Part shown: positions 57,480-64,000 of the stretch, one piece after another | Layout of the letters: each line of letters starts with the position of its first letter | Numbering within the stretch: the stretch's first letter is position 1 | Assembly (NCBI RefSeq): GCF_029227915.1 | Contig: NC_079883.1 | Span: forward strand, 5,394,001-5,458,000 | Length of the DNA stretch: 64,000 nucleotides | Direction of reading: 5' to 3' | From: Hydractinia symbiolongicarpus | Lineage: Eukaryota > Cnidaria > Hydrozoa > Anthoathecata > Hydractiniidae | The notes under the pieces: generated by a model | What the model was told of the DNA's origin: nothing | The model's input: only the letters and a program-made list of their open reading frames with translations | Database searches by the model: none | Position numbers and translations under genes: made by a program

Positions 57480-60400
57480 GATAAAGATAGGCAGCGCATT
57501 CTCAAATATGCGTTATATTGTGATTAATATTTTTAATTATTACTTCTTTATTCCGGTGTTTATTCAGCGTTGGTTGAGCGCATAACAAGAAAAGCATTTA
57601 TTCTAGATATTAGAGTAATGGTAATAAAGCCCTGAAACAAATATTTTAAAGGTTATTCTCGATACACGGCGACTAAGTATATTTTATTTTGCATATTCCA
57701 GTATGATGCTGAACTAAAACGTTTCTGATATTTGGATGAATATATTGTTAAAATAACACTAGTCAGCATTTTTAAAAAATAAAAGGATAATTTTGCTTTG
57801 TTAAAGTTATCTGATAAAAATCAGGCTTAATATTGCATCATTATTTTTTTGCTGATGACGAAAGTTTAACCTTTCCTCAATGTCGAGCCGTTGGTGTAGT
57901 GGATTTCATCAGAGACCATAGCTGCTATGACACAAAGAATCACTGCCGAATTCGACTAGAGTTCGGACCACAGTGGTTCTGCCGCTACAACAAATTCGAT
58001 ACTCGACTTTTTTAATTTGCTGTTTTTTCTGTTCTTTTTTTTTCTGAGCCACGGCATATTAATTTTCTTCGAATGTAAGAAAGTTCTGGGTATCGTCTCT
58101 GCAGATCGTCTTCAAAGTATGCCGCTGCTATCCATTGGGAATTTCCCATATGGTTTGTTAGAAATTGCAACTTTATTCAAAATTGTTTATTAAAAGAGTG
58201 GAATTCATTATCCTTTGGCTGTGACATAACAGGAATTTCAAAATTTGGGAAATATTCTGCCATAGCAGATAAAGATAGACAGCACATACTCAAATATGCG
58301 TTATATTGTGATTAATATTTTGAAATATTACTTCTTTATTCCGGTGTTTATTCAGCATTGGGTGAGCGCAAAACAAGACAAGCATTTATTCTAGATATTA
58401 GAGTAATGGCTAATAAAGCCCTGAAAAACATGTTTTAAAGATTATTCTCGATACACGGCGACTAAATATATTTTATTTTGCGTATTCAAGTATATTTTTT
58501 TTTTTTTTTTTTTTTTTAAACGACAATTTCTCAATATCCTAACTTAACATCTACTGACCGATTGAGACCAATCCACGAGCAATACTTTATGCTTTGATTT
58601 ATTCCTTCTGCTCTACTTAGTCTCAATTTTTGTTCATTTGCTCGATTGTTTTTATTTCTTAAGCCCGTCGATTAATAAATATATTTAATATATGTATATT
58701 TTTTTTATTATATATTTTGGTGTATAATTTTTATTTTCATATGTTCTGGTCTTAATTCTCCATCAGAATCTATTATATCGATGTCTTTCAATCCTTCGCC
58801 ACTTTGAACTCTGCTAATCTTGTCTACAGTTTTACAGTGTCTTTTTTTATAGAATAACTTATTTCTTTATTTAAATATTATTATTATTTTAATAGGACGA
58901 ATAGCCATTGTAAAATATGGAAGTGCCTGAAAGACAGTTAATAAAAAAAATAAAAAAAATAAAAAATGATGTTGAACAAAAACGTTTCTGATATTTGGAT
59001 GAATATATTTCTAAAATAACACTAGTCAGTATTCTGAAAAATAAAAGTGTAAAACCAACTTGTTCTCACATGCTAATTATGAATCTAGTTTGTTATTATC
59101 ATTATTTTGCTATGTTAAAATTATCTGATAAAAACTAGGCTATTATTGCATCATTATTTTTTTGCTGATAACGAAAGTTTAACCTTTCCTAAATGTCGAG
59201 CCGTTGGTGTAGTGGATTTCATCAGAGACCATAGCTGCTATGACACAAAGAATACTGCCGAATTCGACTGGAGTTCTGACCACAGTGGTTCTGCCGCTAC
59301 AAAAAATTTGATACTCGACATTTTTAATTTGATATTTTTTCTGTTCTTTTTTTTCTGAGCCACGGCATATTAATTTTCTTCGAATGTAAGAAAGTTCTGG
59401 GTATCGTCTCTGCAGATCGTCTTCAAAGTATGCCGCTGCTATCCATTGGGAATTTCCTATATGGTTTGTTAGAAATTGCAACTTTATTCAACAACGTTTA
59501 TTAAAAGAGTGGAATTGATTATCCTTTGGCTGTGACATAACAGGAATTTCCAAATTTGGGAAATATTCTGCCATAGCAGATAAAGATAGGCAGCACATAC
59601 TCAAATATGCGTTATATTGTGATTAATATTTTTAATTATTACTTCTTTATTCCGGTGTTTATTCAGCGTTGGGTGAGCGCAAAACAAGACAAGCATTTAT
59701 TCTAGATATCAGAGTAATGGCTAATAAAGCCCTGAAAACATATTTTAAAGATTATTCTCGATACACGGCGACTAAATATATTTTATTTTGCACATTCCAG
59801 TATGATGTTGAACAAAAGCTTTTCTGACATTTCGGTGAATATATTTTTAAAATAACACTAGTCAGCATTTCTGAAAAGTAACAGTATAAAACCAACTTGT
59901 TCTCACATGCTAATTGTAAATCTAGTTTGTAATTATCATTATTTTGCTTTGTTAAAATTATCTGATAAAAACCAGGCTTAATATTGCATCACTATTTTTT
60001 TGCTGATAACGAAAGTTTAACCTTACCTCAATGTCGAGCCGTTGGTGTAGTGGATTTCATCAGAGACCATAGCTGCTATGACACAAAGAATCACTGCTGA
60101 ATTCGACTAGAGTTCGGACCACAGTGGTTCTGCCGCTGCAACAAATTCGATACTCGACATTTTTAATTTGCTATTTTTTCTGTTCTTTTTTTCTTTTCTG
60201 AGCCACGGCATATTAATTTTCTTCGAATGTAGGAAAGGTCTGAGTATCGTCTCTGCAGCTCGTCTTCAAAGTATGCTGCTATTCAAAGAATCGTTGGGAA
60301 TGTCCTATATGGTTTGTTAGAAATTGCAACTTTATTCAAAACCGTTTATTGAAAGAGTAGAACTGATTATCCTTTAGCTGTAACATAACAATAATTTCCT

Positions 60401-61440
60401 AATTTGGGAAATATTCTGCCATAGCAGATAAAGATAGACAGTGCATTCTCAAATATGCGTTATATTGTGATTAATATTTTTAATTATTACTTCTTTATTC
60501 CGGTGTTTATTCAGCGTTGGGTAAGCGCAAAACAAGAAAAGCATTTATTCTAGATATTAGAATAATGGCTAATAAAGCCCTGAAACACATATTTTAAAGA
60601 TTATTCTCGATACACGGCGACTAAATATATTTTATTTTGCAAATTCCAGTATGATGTTGAACAAAAACTTTTCTGACATTTGGATGAATATATTTTTAAA
60701 ATAACACTAGTCAGCACTTCTGAAAAATGAAAGGATAAAACCAACTTGTTCTCACATGCTAATTATAAATCTATTTTGTTATTATCATTATTTTGCTTTG
60801 TTAAAATTATCTGATAAAAACCAGGCTTATTATTGCATCACTATTTTTTTGCTGATAACGAAAGTTTAACCTTACCTCAATGTCGAGCCGTTGGTGTAGT
60901 GGATTTCATCAGAGACCATAGCTGCTATGACACAAAGAATCACTGCCGAATTCGACTAGAGTTCATACCACAGTGGTTCTGCCGCTACAACAAATTCGAT
61001 ACTCGACATTTTTAATTTGCTATTTTTTCTATTCTTTTTTTCTTTTCTGAGCCACGGCATATTAATTTTCTTCGAATGTAGGAAAGGTCTGAGTATCGTC
61101 TCTGCAGCTCGTCTTCAAAGTATGCTGCTATTCAAAGAATCGTTGGGAATGTCCTATATGGTTTGTTAGAAATTGCAACTTTATTCAAAACCGTTTATTG
61201 AAAGAGTGGAATTGATTATCCTTTGGCTGTAACATAAGAAGAATTTCCTAATTTGGGAAATATTCTGCCATAGCAGATAAATATAGACAGCGCATTCTCA
61301 AATATGCGTTATATTGTGATTAATAATTTTAATTATTACTTCTTTATTCCGGTGTTTATTCAGCGTTGGGTGAGCGCAAAACAAGAAAAGCATTTATTCT
61401 AGATATTAGAGTAATGGCTAATAAAGCCTTGAAAAACATA
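57480..61440 (+). repeat. Tandem array of the ~845-bp repeat
   Basis: The anchor TTTTTTTGCTGATAACGAAA (or close) recurs at about 57843, 59156, 59997 and 60844, giving a period of about 845 bp; the first interval is longer because of a 470-bp insertion. Each unit has a conserved ~125-bp core bounded by TGTCGAG and CTCGACA, an ATATGCGTTATATTGTGATT block and a CCGGTGTTTATTCAGCGTTG block. Confidence 0.85.
58494..58967 (-). mobile_element. Retroposed insertion with poly(A) tail inside the array
   Basis: A T-run at 58494-58517 on the plus strand is a poly(A) tail on the minus strand. The inserted ~470 bp is absent from the neighbouring units, which read straight through from TTCCAGTAT to GATGTTG. 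The minus strand has a short readable piece (VDKISRVQSGEGLKDIDIID). The source is unidentified. Confidence 0.55.
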
Positions 61441-61446
61441 TTTTAC

Positions 61447-61820
61447 AGATTGGTCCGAACTCTAGTCGAATTCGGCAGTGATCCTTTGTGTCATAGCAGC
61501 TATGGTCTCTGATGAAATCCACTACACCAACGGCTCGACATTGAGGTAAGGTTAAACTTTCGTTATCAGCAAAAAATTCTCCATTTTTTGTTTTTTTGTG
61601 CCACGGCATATTAATTTTCTTCGAATGAAAGAAGGGTCTGAGTATTGTCTCTGCAGCTCGTCTTGAAAGTATGCTGCTATCCAAACAATCGTTGGAAATT
61701 TCCTATATGGTTTGTTAGGATATGCAACTTTATCAAAAGCGTTTATTGAAAGAGTGGAAATGATTATCCTTTGGCTATGACATAACAGGAATTTCCTAAT
61801 TTGTGAAATATTCTGCCATA
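61447..61820. repeat. Inverted and rearranged 845-bp repeat piece at array end
   Basis: The core (TCCGAACTCTAGTCGAATTC ... AACGGCTCGACATTGAGG) is in minus orientation at 61453-61575. It is followed at once by plus-orientation unit sequence (GTGCCACGGCATATTAATTT) at 61600-61820. Confidence 0.7.
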
Positions 61821-61879
61821 GCAGATAAAGATATGGACTTAAATTTTTTTGGATGTGAAAAAGGCCTAACGAAAACTGA

Positions 61880-62105
61880 ACTGCTAACCGTGAAGTTTAA
61901 ATTCTCAAGTATGGTGAGAACTTGTTAACACCACGATCTTTTGTTCAACAAAAACAACAAGGGATTGTTGCTAGCTGCTGCAATAAAAATCATTATAAAG
62001 CAGACGTCGTCGCTAAATAACTTTCAAAAAGGTCTCGGGTAGGTTTTGGAGAAACTCTGTTGTTACGCGAAGAAGGAACCTCGAGAACACGATCGCTTAA
62101 AAAAT
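61880..62105. repeat. Direct flank repeat, right
   Basis: Partner of 57180-57470. It begins after the shared TTTTTTGGATGTGAAAAAGGCC and ends near CACGATCGCTTAAAAAA. Confidence 0.65.
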
Positions 62106-62109
62106 CGTT

Positions 62110-62820
62110 CTTCTCAGAGAGTGCGTGTGCTTTACAAAATATTTTTGTTTTTGTTTCCAAATGCAAAAATGGAATGTCACAAACATTCCAAATTTTAAAA
62201 AAAGTGTTTAAGGCAGGCGCTAACGCAGTGTTCACAATAAGAATATTTCTATTGGTGACACAGTCCGTTCAGGCTTAGTGCTTTTTGTTCCGGTTGGGAT
62301 TTTGGGTTAGGGTGGCATTAGCCTTATTTCCACAAGAACGCGTCTAGTTGGAACTAAGCTTAGGGAAAAAAATCAAAAATAAGAGTATTTATTGCATCTT
62401 TTAACCTCATTGCTGCCAAATTAAGGTTAAAAAAGTAACAAAATATCAATATGTGTTTGTAACAAGAGAGAGGATAAGAAATATTTGGAAGATAATAATT
62501 AAAGAAACGAAATTTGTACGGATCAAATTTTTTTTTAAAAATAAAACATTTGAACCCATTTAGTGGTTTATAAGGCTGGTTTTAAACAAACGTAGGAGAA
62601 AAACTGAAAGTCATTTACAAAATGCGTAATAAGTAATTTGACGGTGTTAAAAAAGATTTTACTATTTAGGTTTAACAAATTTTCCCACGAAAATGGATAA
62701 AATGAAAGTTTCAATCGGACACCCCACCCTCCTTAATGTGTAGAAAAAACAAACTTACAAATTATCTATAATTGCCTTTTATCCTCCAAACGGTCGGTGT
62801 TCCACAACATGTTAGAATTA
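62110..62820. other. Intergenic sequence
   Basis: AT-rich. No gene or repeat recognised. Confidence 0.3.
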
Positions 62821-62827
62821 TTTAACC

Positions 62828-62956
62828 CAACCTCGACCCCAGGCGTTTGTCTCTCATCGGTGCTGCGGTTGTTGATAGGTCTGACGAAAGATGAAAAATG
62901 TTCGTCTCGCAGTCCGATATGCAAAAACAAACAACAGGGCCTGGGATTGAGGTTGG
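62828..62956. mobile_element. CCTCG-family short MITE
   Basis: CCAACCTCGACCCCAGGCG ... GGGCCTGGGATTGAGGTTGG, 129 bp with strongly palindromic interior. It shares its core (GTCTCTCATCGGTGC, GATAGGTCTGACGAAA) with 25805-25890. Confidence 0.65.
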
Positions 62957-64000
62957 ATTCAACAACTCTCTATCGTCTAAATGAAATTTTAAGTGCAATT
63001 TTTGGCTTGTGAGCGGGCCCAAGCAGGTATGTAAAATTAAATTCTTTAATTCGCATTGGTCTTGAAACATGACAATCAATAGTGCATATAAAAAAGTGCT
63101 CAGCCAACATGAGAAGTACAGAGAAGATTTTTGTGTTCCTACCCCATTTTCCTTTATTAGCTGTGCAAGAGAATCATAAAATAGTTCAAATAACACACTG
63201 AAGTATATAAAGACTAAAAAAACCCGACTTTTTTATGACAATTTTTTTGTTTATTTACTTATTTATTATTTATTTCCAGATTCTTTCTCCTCCTTCCCAA
63301 AATAAAAAGGCATTAGACCATGGTAACGAGGTTGTCTATGCGCTTATAAGACAAAATACAGCCTGTGATTGACATTACAGAAGTTTTGATTGCAAGTACT
63401 TTATAGCCCTTAACAAAAACAAATATTTGGTTGTATATCATTATATGTCAAAGGAAATGTGAGGACATGTGTAAAATCCGGAGATACATCATACTCCGGT
63501 AAACATGTCAATATTTGTGTGATTTTCAGGTGGTAAAACTTTTTTTCCTTAAACTTTATCTTTGTTTCTTAAGATAGGATAACCGCCCGGGCGCTGACTA
63601 ACTTTATCAAAATTTAGGGGGTGTTTATTAGAGAAAGTGATTAAAAATAAGGTCGCAAAGAAGCATAGGAAATACGGTGGGTTTTACAAAAATACAATCT
63701 GCTGTCCTCTTGCATTATCTTGAAGGTATTTTACAAGTATCAAATTTTACATTTATCTTTTCAGATGTAGGGAAGTCATGCCTTTTTTGATATAAAAAGT
63801 GTTTTACAAGTTTCGCAGGGTGGCCTTAAAACTACTTGACCTTGCAGGAGACCAGGCGACTTTCAGAAAAATCGATCTAAAAGTCACGCAAGAATTTAAA
63901 TGGTAACCAAGAAAACACGCCATGTGTGTCACTAGTACTGGAAGTGTTAAACACATGACCTAGAAATAATCACACCTAAAAATGGGTATGACCCACTGTT
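62957..64000. other. Intergenic sequence to window end
   Basis: Holds a GCGCCCGGGCGC-type MITE piece at about 63568-63690 and a lone CCTCG-family end near 63316 (GGTAACGAGGTTG). No gene. Confidence 0.35.

Noticed and set aside
57833-58015. Conserved 60-residue ORF in the 845-bp repeat as a real protein
   Set aside because: The frame is broken in several units and the region is full of palindromes; DNA-level conservation explains it as well as coding does.
59179-59481. 100-residue minus-strand ORF in the repeat
   Set aside because: Other units break it, and no splice signals or family motif support it.
60030-60160. Functional tRNA in the repeat core
   Set aside because: There is an A-box-like element and a TTCGATA next to a 7-bp inverted end, but no T stem, D stem or anticodon stem can be drawn.
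61440-61575. Hammerhead ribozyme (CTGATGA on the minus strand of the repeat core)
   Set aside because: CTGATGA is present, but no stem II followed by GAAA and no fitting cleavage site were found.
1-64000. CRISPR array, operons, bacterial or viral origin
   Set aside because: Spliced genes, polyA signals and animal transposons rule out a prokaryotic window; no viral gene was recognised.

Overview
The window is AT-rich, intron-bearing eukaryotic DNA, most likely from a cnidarian. The grounds are a PAN + EGF + C-terminal domain secreted gene pair of a kind I associate with cnidarians, an animal-type ADP-dependent glucokinase, two CABIT-domain genes, and a dense load of animal DNA transposons (piggyBac-like, Tc1/mariner, pogo/Tigger, Helitron) with tRNA-derived SINEs. 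The species cannot be fixed from the sequence, and genes fill only a small part of the window.

Layout. 0.1-4.4 kb (+): a five-exon type II membrane protein gene (N-terminal cytoplasmic tail, TM, short repeated coiled-coil exons, Cys-rich C-terminal domain) whose exon phases all agree. 7.48-7.97 kb (+): an orphan terminal exon of a multi-pass membrane protein. 9.16-13.93 and 17.42-21.64 kb: a direct duplication of a block carrying a three-exon secreted PAN/EGF gene. Copy 1 is broken by a frameshift and carries a 0.9-kb TTAA-flanked insertion; copy 2 is intact and has the empty TTAA site. A decayed third PAN exon lies at 22.69 kb. 26.17-29.11 kb (+): a candidate small tail-anchored protein gene, convergent with an intronless CABIT+SAM gene at 29.12-30.51 kb (-). 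35.79-41.67 kb (-): a two-exon ADP-dependent glucokinase gene with a 4.45-kb intron that holds transposons and an unrelated exon-like ORF. 45.13-46.91 kb (-): a second CABIT gene, without SAM, with a 5'UTR intron. 49.3-62.1 kb: an ~845-bp repeat in both orientations, invaded by a 3.47-kb TIR transposon carrying a broken gene of an uncharacterised HEEAD/CXC protein family, itself invaded by two head-to-tail Helitrons. The rest is mostly MITEs, SINE fragments and unassigned AT-rich sequence.

The genes do not form a pathway. The PAN/EGF pair are paralogues and the two CABIT genes look like distant paralogues. The most informative content is transposon biology: an insertion dated against a duplicate empty site, nested insertions three deep, and a TIR element whose only visible gene belongs to a protein family without a known transposase fold.
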